A DNA stretch of 57,748 nucleotides from positions 1 to 57,748 of the forward strand of contig NZ_JAGYVZ010000024.1 of the NCBI RefSeq assembly GCF_018380615.1, given 5' to 3'. Made by a program: the position numbers and the translations under genes. The DNA comes from Flavobacterium psychroterrae (GTDB lineage Bacteria > Bacteroidota > Bacteroidia > Flavobacteriales > Flavobacteriaceae). A model generated the notes under the pieces. That model had not been told where the DNA came from, searched no databases, and worked only from the letters and a program-made list of their open reading frames with translations. Positions 8,334-17,814 of this stretch are shown in pieces. Within the stretch, counting starts at the first letter, position 1, and every line of letters begins with the position of its first letter.

Positions 8334-9527
8334 ATGGCAAAACTCATAAACCTTAAGATATTTTCTCATTTCTTCCGTTCCTCTTCTGCAGGCGGAATTT
8401 TTTTACTGATCTGCGTACTTGTATCGCTTTTGATTGCTAATTCAGGCTGGTCGGATAGTTTTAAAGAAATTCTTAATATAGAACTTGGTTTTAATACAGG
8501 TGCAGTACACCTTCGTTATCCGGTTTTACTATGGATAAATGACGGACTGATGGCTGTCTTTTTTCTTCTTGTGGGACTGGAAATAAAAAGGGAAATAATA
8601 GAAGGGGAGCTTTCTTCGTTTTCGCAGGCCTCTCTGCCGGTTCTCGCCGCAGTCGGCGGAGTCCTGGTTCCTGCTCTTATCTATGCCTTTTTTAACAGCG
8701 GGGATTCGCTGACTTCAAAAGGCTGGGGGATTCCTATGGCTACTGATATTGCTTTTGCACTGGGAATTTTATCCCTTTTGGGCAGTAAGGTACCTTCGGG
8801 ACTTAAGATATTTCTGGCTGCGCTGGCTATTGTAGACGATCTTATTGCTATTTTAGTCATAGCCATATTTTATTCCTCAGAATTGAATTTTGTCTATCTG
8901 GGATATTCAGGGGCATTGTTTGTTTTATTGATAATCTTTAATCGGATGGGGATTAAAAACCTGCTTTTTTACCTGATACCTGGAGTGGTTATCTGGTATT
9001 TTATTCATCACTCAGGAATACATGCTACCATAGCCGGAGTACTTGTGGCGATGACAATACCAACCAATGAGGAAGATACTGATTCTCCGCTTGAAAAATT
9101 AGAACATACACTCACGCGTCCTGTTAATTTTATTATCATGCCCATTTTTGCCCTTGTCAATACCAATATCACTTTTGAGTCTGCCATGGTAGGGGGTCTT
9201 GCAAGTAATCTCGGACTTGGTATTATTCTTGGATTATTTCTGGGGAAGCCTATTGGTATTTTTATAATGTCATGGTTATCGGTAAAATTAAAAATCGCAG
9301 CGCTTCCCGAATCTACGACCTGGATGCATGTACTGGGACTTGGCCTATTGGGTGGAATAGGATTCACAATGTCTATATTTATTGCCTTACTATCCTTTCA
9401 GGACATACTGCATCAGAATGAGGCCAAATTCGCCATACTAATTGCCTCCACAATTGCCGGTATTTTAGGATTCTGTATTTTGAGTCTGTACAATAAAAAG
9501 CAGAAAAAGACTTTTCAGAATAGTTAA
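8334..9527 (+). CDS. nhaA: Na+/H+ antiporter NhaA
   Basis: This 397-residue inner-membrane protein exchanges cytoplasmic Na+ (or Li+) for protons and so controls pH and salt tolerance. The transport aspartates are visible: Asp138 in MATDIAFALG, and Asp168-Asp169 in ALAIVDDLIAI, matching E. coli D133 and D163/D164 with an offset of five. About 11-12 hydrophobic segments fill residues 15-385. The length is normal. It converges with the DUF389 gene, and the two stop codons overlap by four bases. Nothing upstream resembles a riboswitch. Confidence 0.97.
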   Translation: MAKLINLKIFSHFFRSSSAGGIFLLICVLVSLLIANSGWSDSFKEILNIELGFNTGAVHLRYPVLLWINDGLMAVFFLLVGLEIKREIIEGELSSFSQASLPVLAAVGGVLVPALIYAFFNSGDSLTSKGWGIPMATDIAFALGILSLLGSKVPSGLKIFLAALAIVDDLIAILVIAIFYSSELNFVYLGYSGALFVLLIIFNRMGIKNLLFYLIPGVVIWYFIHHSGIHATIAGVLVAMTIPTNEEDTDSPLEKLEHTLTRPVNFIIMPIFALVNTNITFESAMVGGLASNLGLGIILGLFLGKPIGIFIMSWLSVKLKIAALPESTTWMHVLGLGLLGGIGFTMSIFIALLSFQDILHQNEAKFAILIASTIAGILGFCILSLYNKKQKKTFQNS

Positions 9528-10834
9528 GGCTTCCTGAAAAGCTCTACATCTTTAACTGATAGTCTTTCATTAAGCCATTTTTGCAATTTTTGATTTTCAG
9601 CCTTATTAAGATCTTTACCGGCATCATAGATAACAGCGGTTATGATACTGGTGCTGTCCTTCTGATTGATTAATGTAGTTTTTGTTATGGCGAGTGAACT
9701 TATAACAGGAAATAAGACCCTGGTTTCTTTTAAAATCTGGCGGTTGTCAAATTTGTTTTTGTTCAGTTCTTTTTCCAGCTGCATGATCTTGACATCTTTA
9801 ACATTCATTTCATTTTCACTGCTTTTAATCTGATTCAGGATATCACCCTTTAGCGTATTAAAACGATCGGTGCTGTCCTGGCGAATCTGCAATTGGGTAC
9901 CTGTGAGGTATTTGTTATGGTTTAGCCTGTTGATGAGATCTTTGATCTCTAATTTAGAAAAACGTCTGGATAGGAAAGCGAGTTCCAGCTTCTTGCTTTT
10001 AGAATTAAAATCGGTTTTTTTATATACTATAGTATATCCTTTATCGGTGAATTCACTCTCAATGAAAAGATTGACATTTTTTTTAAACTGCTGTTCCCTG
10101 TAAAGGGAGTAAGCAAGATAACCGCTGGGTACCAGCATAACTGTTATTAAAAAAGCAATGGTATACTTTACGCGTTTTTGATGTATTTCATCTACCTGTT
10201 TGACTGCCGGATAATTAAGGGATTTAATAATTAAAAATGTAGCGATTCCTATAAATACGCAGTTGATGCAATAGAGATAAAACGCACCAAGGAAAAAGGT
10301 CCATTGCGCCGTAGCCAGCCCGTATCCGGCCGTGCATAATGGCGGCATAAGCGCCGTTGCGATAGCAACTCCCGGAATTGGATTCCCTTTTTCAGATCTT
10401 GTAACGGCAATTACCCCTACAACACCCCCGAAAAAGGCGATAAGGATATCATAGATATTAGGGGAGGTCCTGGCCAGTAATTCGGACTGGACGTCCTTGA
10501 AGGGACTCAGGTAAAAATATAAGGTTGAAACTACCAGACTTACCACAGTTGCAATAAGCAGATTATTGAGTGACTTTTTAAGTAATGAAAAATCGTAAAT
10601 ACCAAGGGCAAATCCGGCTCCTACTATTGGTCCCATAAGAGGGGAAATCAGCATTGCTCCAATGATAACAGCCGTTGAGTTTACATTTAATCCCACCGAA
10701 GCAACTATGATGGCACAGGCCAAAATCCAAAGGTTTGCTCCTTTGAAGGTTATGTTTTTCTTAACAGCCTCTAATGTTTTCGCCCTGTCATCTTCTCCAT
10801 CGCGAAGGTTGAGTAAATCTGTGATTTTATTCAT
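9524..10834 (-). CDS. DUF389 (TIGR00341-like) membrane protein
   Basis: This 436-residue integral membrane protein has an N-terminal block of about six membrane segments (residues 35-245) containing the family motif GAMLISPLMGPIVGAGFALG. A soluble C-terminal part (residues 250-436) carries a coiled-coil stretch around 310-345. Family members are widespread and have no established biochemical role. It lies between an antiporter and a chloride channel, which hints at ion or envelope homeostasis, but that is association only. The start codon is preceded by a purine-poor leader, typical for this phylum. Confidence 0.88.
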   Translation of the reverse strand: MNKITDLLNLRDGEDDRAKTLEAVKKNITFKGANLWILACAIIVASVGLNVNSTAVIIGAMLISPLMGPIVGAGFALGIYDFSLLKKSLNNLLIATVVSLVVSTLYFYLSPFKDVQSELLARTSPNIYDILIAFFGGVVGVIAVTRSEKGNPIPGVAIATALMPPLCTAGYGLATAQWTFFLGAFYLYCINCVFIGIATFLIIKSLNYPAVKQVDEIHQKRVKYTIAFLITVMLVPSGYLAYSLYREQQFKKNVNLFIESEFTDKGYTIVYKKTDFNSKSKKLELAFLSRRFSKLEIKDLINRLNHNKYLTGTQLQIRQDSTDRFNTLKGDILNQIKSSENEMNVKDVKIMQLEKELNKNKFDNRQILKETRVLFPVISSLAITKTTLINQKDSTSIITAVIYDAGKDLNKAENQKLQKWLNERLSVKDVELFRKP

Positions 10835-10974
10835 AATCTCTAAAATTAGTATCTATAAACCCTATTTTAGGGACAAGTGTAGCTAAGTTAAGATTAATTC
10901 GGGTAACTATTGGGAGAATCTGCTAATTAATATGGGGCTAGAATTGGAATTAACCTTATTCGCAAGATAAGATT

Positions 10975-12759
10975 TTATTCAAAAATCATCGATTTCAGCC
11001 TGTTTCTGTAGGACTCCAATACGTCTGACTTGGTTATAAAACCATAATATTTTCCATTTTTAAGCACAGGCAGGAATACTTTATTGCTTTTTTCAAATTT
11101 ATTCATAACGGTTTCCATGCTGTCAAAGATATATACAGTTTCAACAGGCTGGACCATAATATCTCGCACTATGATATTTTTAGTTTTGAGGTTATCGAAA
11201 ATTACTTCCCGTATATCGTTAAAATAAACAAGTCCTTGCAGATCATTTTCCTTATTTACGACACCAAAAATAACCTGGTCGGAGTGCGCTAAAAGCTCGG
11301 CAACATTTTCAAGGTCCTGATTCATTTCTACAGTGAGATAATCTTTTTTGACAAGATCTTCGATTTCCAGCGTGCATAGAATATTAGTATCCTTGTTGCT
11401 GGTAAAAACATTTCCTTTTTTTGCCAGATTCTTTACATCCAGGGAATGTTTTTCAAAACGCTTTGAAACAGCAAAACTCACAGAGGCTACAATCATCAGA
11501 GGAATCATTAAATCATAACCTCCGGTTATTTCTGCAATAAGGAAAATAGCAGTAAGAGGTGCATGAAAAAGCCCGCTTAGAATCCCTGCCATACCCACAA
11601 GTGTAAAATTACTCACCGGCAGATCGGTAAGGCCTGTAAGATTTAAAAATTTCGAAAAAAAATAGCCTGCATAAGAGCCAAGAAAAAGCGAAGGAGCAAA
11701 ATTACCTCCATTACCGCCGCTTCCCAGGGTAATCCCCGAAGCAAAAGCCTTAAGTGTCATGGACAAACCTACAAAAGCCAGCAGGACCCAGTTATTGTCG
11801 GCGTAATCTTCAAAGAGCGTATTTTCAAGAAGTTTCCCAGGATTTTTATCAGCCAGGGTTTTGATACTTTCGTATCCCTCTCCAAAAAGCGTAGGAAATA
11901 TAAAGATCATCAGCCCTAAAATGCAGGCTCCGATTAATGCTTTTTTATAGATGCCAAATTGTAAATGGGCAAAATAGTGCTCGGTTTTTAAAAATTTACG
12001 GGCGTAAAAAACAGCAATAAATCCGGTAAACAGCCCCATTAAAACATAAAAGGGAATATTATGGTAGTCGAAAGTTTGTTTTTCTCTAAAAGTCAATAAT
12101 ATATTCTCATTAAGAACTATGGTGGAAACCAGTGTTCCGGTAGCAGCTGCAATCATGATGGGGGTAAAGGCCGAAATAGTAACGTCTACCAGTAATACCT
12201 CAATGGCAAAAAGCACTCCGGCTATAGGGGCATTAAACGCAGCGGCTATACCGGCTGCCACCCCGCAACCTATTAAAAGCGTGCGTTCCTGATAGCTTAA
12301 TTTGAACTGCTGGGCGTAGTTGGAGCCAAAAGCCGCGCCGGTGATCACAATTGGGCTTTCAAGACCTGCAGATCCTCCAAGTCCCACGGTAAGGGAGCTG
12401 GTAATAATCTGTGCATACATCTGTTTTTTGGGAATAATGCTGGCTTTTCGTGCCACTATATATAAAATTTGAGAAGTTCCTTTCTCTAAGGTTCCTCCCA
12501 ATACTCTTTTAACAACAAAAACAGTCAAAAGAATACCAATAATAGGCAGAATGCTGTTAATAAAACTTAATTTTAGTGTGCTGTTAATGTACGTTGCAAA
12601 TGAATATACCGAGTGAGCGAAGCTTTTTAAAAAAATTACGGCAAAGGCCGATAAAATTCCAATTAATACACTTGATAGAAATATAAACTGTTTTCGGGTT
12701 AATTTTTCCTGCCCCAGTATTAGGATTTGTTTTGCTTTTGAAAATTGTTTTGCGAACAT
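10975..12759 (-). CDS. ClC-family chloride channel/transporter with CBS pair
   Basis: This 594-residue protein has a ClC membrane domain (residues 25-430) and two C-terminal CBS domains (about 455-594). The selectivity loops are recognisable: GGSAGLESPIV, carrying the putative gating glutamate Glu134 (canonical GREGP altered to GLESP), and GSGGNGGNFAPSLF (canonical GXFXP). CBS pairs normally bind adenine nucleotides and tune activity. It moves Cl- or another anion across the inner membrane, possibly with proton exchange; I cannot decide channel versus antiporter from sequence. The next gene downstream on the strand is DUF389, 140 bases away. Confidence 0.93.
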   Translation of the reverse strand: MFAKQFSKAKQILILGQEKLTRKQFIFLSSVLIGILSAFAVIFLKSFAHSVYSFATYINSTLKLSFINSILPIIGILLTVFVVKRVLGGTLEKGTSQILYIVARKASIIPKKQMYAQIITSSLTVGLGGSAGLESPIVITGAAFGSNYAQQFKLSYQERTLLIGCGVAAGIAAAFNAPIAGVLFAIEVLLVDVTISAFTPIMIAAATGTLVSTIVLNENILLTFREKQTFDYHNIPFYVLMGLFTGFIAVFYARKFLKTEHYFAHLQFGIYKKALIGACILGLMIFIFPTLFGEGYESIKTLADKNPGKLLENTLFEDYADNNWVLLAFVGLSMTLKAFASGITLGSGGNGGNFAPSLFLGSYAGYFFSKFLNLTGLTDLPVSNFTLVGMAGILSGLFHAPLTAIFLIAEITGGYDLMIPLMIVASVSFAVSKRFEKHSLDVKNLAKKGNVFTSNKDTNILCTLEIEDLVKKDYLTVEMNQDLENVAELLAHSDQVIFGVVNKENDLQGLVYFNDIREVIFDNLKTKNIIVRDIMVQPVETVYIFDSMETVMNKFEKSNKVFLPVLKNGKYYGFITKSDVLESYRNRLKSMIFE

Positions 12760-12881
12760 TTTATTGAATGATATTGTAGAAATGCAAAGTTAGGGCTAAA
12801 GAAGCCTTTTAAAAAAATAAAGTGTTAATGTAATGATAATTTTGATTGTTTCATAGTATTGCAACTAAGTGCTATTTTGGT

Positions 12882-13077
12882 TCTGTCGCATTTAGGAATA
12901 ACTTTATCTTTATAATTTTAAACCCATCAAAAAATGAATACTAAAGGTCATTGTTATCCAAAATATATCATTCTTCAGGCAGTGTATTTTAAATTAAGAT
13001 TTACACTTAGTTACGGTGATGTTGAGGAAATAATGAAAATTCTGGTCATCCTGACCTTTACTTTCCTTTGTATCTGA
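12882..13077 (+). pseudogene. IS6-family transposase N-terminal remnant
   Basis: From the ATG at 12934 the frame reads MNTKGHCYPKYIILQAVYF, continues through LRFTLSYGDVEEIMKI, and ends at a TGA after 47 codons. This matches the N-terminus of IS6-family transposases, whose length is roughly 230 residues, so more than three quarters, including the DDE domain, is absent. A GGTTCTGTCGC sequence at 12882 may be the old terminal repeat. A more decayed homologous copy sits at 1113-1260, and both are followed by the same intergenic repeats. Confidence 0.8.
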
Positions 13078-13325
13078 ATTCATGATTTTATTTTTTAAAT
13101 TAAGTTTTTACTCTCGTTTTTTAAAGGGGGTGCCTCGGGCAGGTTGGCCGGTACTGCCGTGCCTGCCGCCATTTTTCACTTCTCTGTCCTTTGCGGGTTG
13201 TCCTTTATCAAATGTAAAGCGATAGTTGTGATTTTTTTTACAGAATAATGGGCTGCATTTATAAAATAGCTATTAGGTAATCAGGGAGGTAGGTTAAATT
13301 GTTTTGGTTTTAATGTTGTTTTTTT

Positions 13326-13405
13326 GGAGCTTTTTCCCGCTATTCGTTCCATCTTTTGTGCCGAACCCCGGCACAAAAGGATTTCCACTGCTATCGGGGC
13401 TAGGG
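13326..13405. repeat. Dispersed palindromic intergenic repeat, copy 2
   Basis: The sequence runs from GGAGCTTTTTCCCGC to ATCGGGGCTAGGG around the palindrome CTTTTGTGCCG-AACCC-CGGCACAAAAG. It is nearly identical to 1391-1473. Upstream, 13262-13300 also matches 1262-1300 (AAAATAGCTATyAGGTAATC), so the homologous block is larger than the palindrome. Confidence 0.75.
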
Positions 13406-13567
13406 CCACTGGAGAGGCCTTTTTGTTTTAGAAAACTGCACATTGAAACCCAATTGATGTAGTGGACTTTCAGCTTTATTAAATACGCACCTTTTTATAT
13501 TGATGTAATAAAAGATGGCATATTACGGCTCCTTAGCATAATAAATTAGTCAGGTTACAATAAAAAA

Positions 13568-13735
13568 AAAGGCTCAGTTGTCTTCAATTGGCGCCATTTG
13601 GCTGTTAAGTGACAGGGACGGGACAAATTTCTATAAATTTTATTGAAGATTTAAAGAGATTGGCTTACTACTGGTAGGGCATGTCTTTGCATGGCTTCAG
13701 TAATTTGGTTTGGATGTCTTGTTGGGGATTAATTA
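13568..13735. repeat. Hairpin-headed dispersed repeat, copy 2 (degenerate)
   Basis: The left stem arm is damaged (GGCTCAGTTG), while the loop TCTT and the right arm CAATTGGCGCC survive. The following 140 bases match copies 1 and 3 with substitutions that introduce stops, for example TAT-TGA in the FYK segment. This is the most decayed of the three copies. Confidence 0.7.
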
Positions 13736-13800
13736 AAATTCGTGTGAGTTTAGTTTCTTTTATGCCATCTTAATAATAAATTAAAAACTTTTCCAATAGA

Positions 13801-14097
13801 TCAAAGTTCATTTGACAATGTTACTAAATATTTTAAAATTTCACTTTCATTTCTTTTATAATAGGTTGATTTTCCATTTCTGGTGCAAATTAAAAGGTTG
13901 CATCTATGTAACATATTCAAATATTCTGATATGGTTGATTGGGACAGTCCAGCCTTTTTATGTATCAGACCCACAGAAACACCAAAATCAGGAAACGGTA
14001 GTGGCGACGGAAAATTTTCTTTAGGAAATTTTAGCCATTTAAGAATGTTTATCCGTACTTGATTTGACAAAACTTTATTAATTTCTATAATATCCAT
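13801..14097 (-). CDS. ArsR-like winged-helix transcriptional regulator
   Basis: This 98-residue protein has a single winged-helix domain. The N-terminal helix MDIIEINKVLSNQVRINIL is typical of ArsR-type regulators, the recognition helix region is AGLSQSTISEYLNMLHRCNL, and the wing is TRNGKSTYYKR. An insertion at residues 25-40 (PKENFPSPLPFPDFG) separates helices 2 and 3. No classical metal-binding ELCVCDL motif is present; the only cysteines are in the HRCNLLICTRN segment, so redox or metal sensing cannot be excluded. The promoter carries a CRP-like box and is nearly the same as the promoter of the YceI gene at 27173, so the two are probably co-regulated. The target is unknown. Confidence 0.85.
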   Translation of the reverse strand: MDIIEINKVLSNQVRINILKWLKFPKENFPSPLPFPDFGVSVGLIHKKAGLSQSTISEYLNMLHRCNLLICTRNGKSTYYKRNESEILKYLVTLSNEL

Positions 14098-14149
14098 TGG
14101 GCTTATTTTTTATATAAATGGCAACTTTAAATTATTAAAGGCGACAACA

Positions 14150-14194
14150 CAAAGGAACAGCTGATGCTAAAAATTATTACGTGACTTAGATCAC
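14150..14194 (-). promoter_or_regulatory. CRP/FNR-type promoter of the ArsR-like gene
   Basis: Read on the minus strand, the box GTGATCTAAGTCAC (14181-14194) is followed by TTCCTTTG (14150-14157), a plausible Bacteroidota -7 element. Spacing and intervening bases match the region at 27103-27147 almost base for base. The box fits the TGTGA-N6-TCACA consensus of the CRP/FNR family and sits where a class II activator would bind. Confidence 0.6.
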
Positions 14195-14374
14195 ATTCGA
14201 ATAAGCGAACGTGTGATTTAAAAAGCCAATTCTTAACTTAGCGATTTGTAGTATATTATAATTGAATTATATCATTGGCATATACACTATCAGGTAATAA
14301 GTATTGTCATATATTTAGTATAGAATAACAACTTTCTCGCTTATGTTAAACGAAGTATATTAATTGAAAAACAT

Positions 14375-15238
14375 ATGAAAACTTTTTCACTTTCAAGACA
14401 CAGTCAGCTTTTTTCAGTACCCGAAAGTAGAAAAGACTATCTTTTTGTGGGATCAGGAAATCTTCCTTATCATGAAGAACCTTATCGTGCTGAAAGTTAT
14501 GCTATTGCCTATATAAAAGAAGGCGGTGTAAAACTTACTGCAGGATTATTCTCATGGGATATTGAAGGCCCGTCAATAGTTACATTGGGACCAAATGTTA
14601 TACGGTACTTTACCAAAAGCAGTGATCTTTTAAAAATGGAAGTGATTTTTTTTAAAGATACCTTTCTGTTGGAACGATATTCCGATCTCTTTTTCCTTTT
14701 TAAATATGATTTTTTTGGAAATAATGGACTTCATGTTTTACCACTAAAAGAATCTTATTACACTAAAATTAACAAAGTCTTCGAACTCATTCAATTGACA
14801 AAACTTGCTGGAAATTTCTATGAAGATGAATTAATTCGCAATTACATTTTTTCATTAGTTTATGAAATTGATTCGTATTACAGAGCACTTAGTTCAGAAG
14901 CCTCTTCAACTTTAAAGGACCATCCTTTATTTGCCAAATTCAGGCAATTATTAAATGCAAATTATATGCAAGAACATAAACTTGATTTTTATGCCGCACA
15001 TCTTTATTTAACTCCTAAGTCATTATCAGCTGCTATTAAAAAGATAACAGGCAGATCTGCAGGAAAATGGATTGATGATGCCATAATTTTGGAAGCAAAA
15101 GTTTTACTTCAGAATAAAATACTTACCGTCTCACAAATTAGCGAGATGTTGAATTTTTCAGACCAGTCTGTATTTGGAAAATTTTTTAAAGCTAATGCAA
15201 AGTTGTCGCCAATTGAATATAGAAAAAGATTCAATTAA
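14375..15238 (+). CDS. AraC-family transcriptional regulator
   Basis: This 287-residue regulator has an N-terminal ligand-sensing part (residues 1-180, cupin-like, no obvious metal motif) and a C-terminal pair of helix-turn-helix units (190-287). The first HTH is visible at YAAHLYLTPKSLSAAIKKITG, and the second leads into the family signature FSDQSVFGKFFKANAKLSPIEYRK. It stands 120 bases upstream of, and codirectional with, the tripartite efflux operon, so it is its likely local regulator. The effector is unknown. Confidence 0.92.
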   Translation: MKTFSLSRHSQLFSVPESRKDYLFVGSGNLPYHEEPYRAESYAIAYIKEGGVKLTAGLFSWDIEGPSIVTLGPNVIRYFTKSSDLLKMEVIFFKDTFLLERYSDLFFLFKYDFFGNNGLHVLPLKESYYTKINKVFELIQLTKLAGNFYEDELIRNYIFSLVYEIDSYYRALSSEASSTLKDHPLFAKFRQLLNANYMQEHKLDFYAAHLYLTPKSLSAAIKKITGRSAGKWIDDAIILEAKVLLQNKILTVSQISEMLNFSDQSVFGKFFKANAKLSPIEYRKRFN

Positions 15239-15266
15239 ATTGAGAATTATAATTTTCTTAAAATTA

Positions 15267-15300
15267 CGCCATTTCGACGAACAATGAGGTGAAATTGGCG
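15267..15300. promoter_or_regulatory. Inverted repeat ahead of the efflux operon
   Basis: CGCCATTTC (15267-15275) and GAAATTGGCG (15291-15300) form an inverted repeat with one slipped base and a 15-base spacer, 60 bases before the TolC-like start. It is a candidate operator for the adjacent AraC regulator. It could be chance. Confidence 0.3.
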
Positions 15301-15358
15301 ACTTTATGCCTTCTAATTAACGGAATTTTGTCTAATTAAAACTTTAAAGGTTTTCGTT

Positions 15359-16756
15359 ATGAAAAATTCAAAAAATTATATTGTATCACTTGATTTAAGA
15401 GTGCATGTTTTTAACCAAAATAACAGATTTTTATTCCTCACTTCCATATGGTTGTTTATCTTTTTAATCCTTTCTAATAGCATTAAGGCTCAGGATGTTC
15501 CGCAGGAAAAGTATAAACTTTCATTAGCAGAAACAGTTGAATTTGCAAAAGCCCAAAACAAATGGGTTCATGCAGCATATATTGAGCAGAAGGCAGCAAA
15601 TGAAGATCAAAAAGATACTTATGCAGCTGCATTGCCTGTTATAAATGTTGGAAGTTCCTATCAGCGTTTTTCCGATTTGACACTCTACACCGACGGATTG
15701 AGCCACTCCACATCTGGGCCAAGAAAACCAACACCTAATAGTGCCGCTTTAGGAATTGATGTTTTGTTTAACATCTACAATGGTGGAAAACAACAGGCGG
15801 TACAAAAAGAGCAAACTTCACGCCTTAAACTCGCCAGATTAAATACCAGCGAAATTTCAGGAAATATTGCTTTGCAGACTGCAACACAGTATCTTGATTT
15901 AGTTAGACTTAATGAACTTCATAAATTTATTCTCGATCAGCTTAAACGGGCAGAGACCAGGGTTAACAACATTTATTCGCTTTACAGAAATCAAAAAGTA
16001 ACCAAAAGTGATGTGCTTCGTGCAGAAGTGGCATTGTCGAATGTTGGACTTTCCTTGCAGCAAAACGAAAATGATATTCTAATCGCCAACCAAAAATTGG
16101 TCAATTTAATGAATGTTCCGGATTCTGTAGTTATTCTTCCAACGGATTCGGCTGGAATGTCTAAACCGGATATAATGTCGTTGAAACCTTTTATTGAAAA
16201 TGCCGAAGTTTCTTCTTTTGATGTACAAAAATCAGCTGAAAATATTGAGACCCAACGTGCAAGACTAAGCGGCGTCAAAAGTAATAACAAGCCAAGTCTG
16301 ACCTTTTATAGCAACTATGGAGTGAATTATCCTAATTATTTATTTTTTCCTCCGGTTAACCAAGCCTATTCTCTTGGTTTTGTGGGACTAAAAATGCAGT
16401 ACAGTATTTCTTCACTTTATCAGAATAAAAGTAAGGTCACAGCAACTAAACTAAGGGTAAACGAATTAGAAATGCAGCATGAGGCACATACTGATCATGT
16501 TCGTATAGAGGTTAAATCGTATTATATCAAATATATCGAAGCACTTCGAAGAATTTCAGTAAATGAAAGATCTGTAGAACAAGCCAGAGTCAACTTTGGT
16601 ATTGTAAATACAAAATATCTCAATCAGCTTTCCTTATTAACCGATTTACTTGATGCTGATAATCTTTATCAGGAATCAAGACTGAATGTGGTGAAAGCCC
16701 AAACAGATGCTCTGGCTATTTACTATCATATTTTATACACAAGCGGAAATTTGTAA
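15359..16756 (+). CDS. TolC-family outer-membrane efflux protein
   Basis: This 465-residue protein is the outer-membrane exit duct of a tripartite exporter. A long N-terminus with a hydrophobic segment (residues 24-43) ending in IKAQ fits a signal peptide with cleavage near residue 45. Two OEP repeats follow: the alpha-helical barrel halves start at YKLSLAETVEFAKAQNKW (about 53) and around residue 250. A C-terminal helix ends in YHILYTSGNL. It is the first gene of the operon, with 12 bases to the EmrA-like adaptor. Substrates cannot be read from sequence. Confidence 0.92.
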   Translation: MKNSKNYIVSLDLRVHVFNQNNRFLFLTSIWLFIFLILSNSIKAQDVPQEKYKLSLAETVEFAKAQNKWVHAAYIEQKAANEDQKDTYAAALPVINVGSSYQRFSDLTLYTDGLSHSTSGPRKPTPNSAALGIDVLFNIYNGGKQQAVQKEQTSRLKLARLNTSEISGNIALQTATQYLDLVRLNELHKFILDQLKRAETRVNNIYSLYRNQKVTKSDVLRAEVALSNVGLSLQQNENDILIANQKLVNLMNVPDSVVILPTDSAGMSKPDIMSLKPFIENAEVSSFDVQKSAENIETQRARLSGVKSNNKPSLTFYSNYGVNYPNYLFFPPVNQAYSLGFVGLKMQYSISSLYQNKSKVTATKLRVNELEMQHEAHTDHVRIEVKSYYIKYIEALRRISVNERSVEQARVNFGIVNTKYLNQLSLLTDLLDADNLYQESRLNVVKAQTDALAIYYHILYTSGNL

Positions 16757-16768
16757 AACACTCAAAAA

Positions 16769-17812
16769 ATGAAAACAAAGAATCATAAGCTGCACCCTGG
16801 AAATATCGCCATCAAAGTAATAGCGTTGCTAATTATTGTATTGGGTTCCGGATATTTCTTCCATTACTGGAACTACAGCTCAAAATATGAAGAAACGAAT
16901 GACGCTCAGGTTGAATCTTACATAAATCCGGTTTCAGCCAGAGCTGGTGGATATATTAAAAGCGTTCGGTTTAACGAGCATCAATTGGTAGAACAGGGTG
17001 ACACACTTGTTATATTGGATGACAGGGAATATATGGCCCAACTAGAAGTTGCAGAAGCCGCTGCAGAAGATGCACGTGCACAATTAACGGTTCTTCAGGC
17101 AAGTATACAATCTGCTGAAACAGGAACAAGCGTCAACCGCGATCAGATTAAATCGGCTCATGCCAGATATATTCAGCAGCAACAGGACATAAAACGTTAT
17201 GCAAATCTTGTAAAAGAAGAGGCTGTAACCGGTGCAGAATTCGAGCAGGTTAAAGCACATTATGATGTGGCAGAAAGTGATTATAGTGCTTCACAAAATA
17301 TATTGAAAACAAGCGAGGTGCGAATAACAGAATTAAAAACTCATTTTGCATTGCTGCAGGCTGATATTAAAAGAAAAGAAGCTGGATTGAAACTGGCAAA
17401 ACTTAATTTATCGTATACGATTATCAGAGCACCTTATTCGGGAAGACTCGGACGTAAAAATATTTTAGAAGGCCAACAGATTCAATTGGGACAGCCATTA
17501 GTTAGTATTATTAACGAAAAAGAAAAATGGATTATCGCCAACTACAAAGAAACGCAGGTAGAAAATATGTACGTGGGACAACCTGCAGAAATACATATAG
17601 ATGCAATAGAAAATAAGGTTTTTAAAGGGAAAATTGTTGCTATTGCAGGTTCTACGGGATCACGCTTTTCGCTTTTGCCTGCAGATAATTCTACAGGAAA
17701 TTTTGTTAAGATTATTCAGAGAGTACCGGTAAAAATCGAGTTTTTAGATAAACAGGAGGAAAGGATTATGGGAGGAATGAATGTAACTGTTGCGGTTAAA
17801 AAAAGATCATAA
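16769..17812 (+). CDS. EmrA/HlyD-type periplasmic adaptor
   Basis: This 347-residue membrane-fusion protein links the inner-membrane pump to the TolC duct. One N-terminal membrane anchor (residues 14-32) is followed by the biotinyl-lipoyl half-motif (NPVSARAGGYIKSVRFNEHQ). A coiled-coil hairpin spans roughly residues 95-205, and the second lipoyl half (APYSGRLGRKNILEGQQI) leads into the beta-barrel domain. Domain order and length are typical of EmrA. The stop codon is two bases from the next start, so the pair is translationally close. Confidence 0.93.
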   Translation: MKTKNHKLHPGNIAIKVIALLIIVLGSGYFFHYWNYSSKYEETNDAQVESYINPVSARAGGYIKSVRFNEHQLVEQGDTLVILDDREYMAQLEVAEAAAEDARAQLTVLQASIQSAETGTSVNRDQIKSAHARYIQQQQDIKRYANLVKEEAVTGAEFEQVKAHYDVAESDYSASQNILKTSEVRITELKTHFALLQADIKRKEAGLKLAKLNLSYTIIRAPYSGRLGRKNILEGQQIQLGQPLVSIINEKEKWIIANYKETQVENMYVGQPAEIHIDAIENKVFKGKIVAIAGSTGSRFSLLPADNSTGNFVKIIQRVPVKIEFLDKQEERIMGGMNVTVAVKKRS

Positions 17813-17814
17813 TC

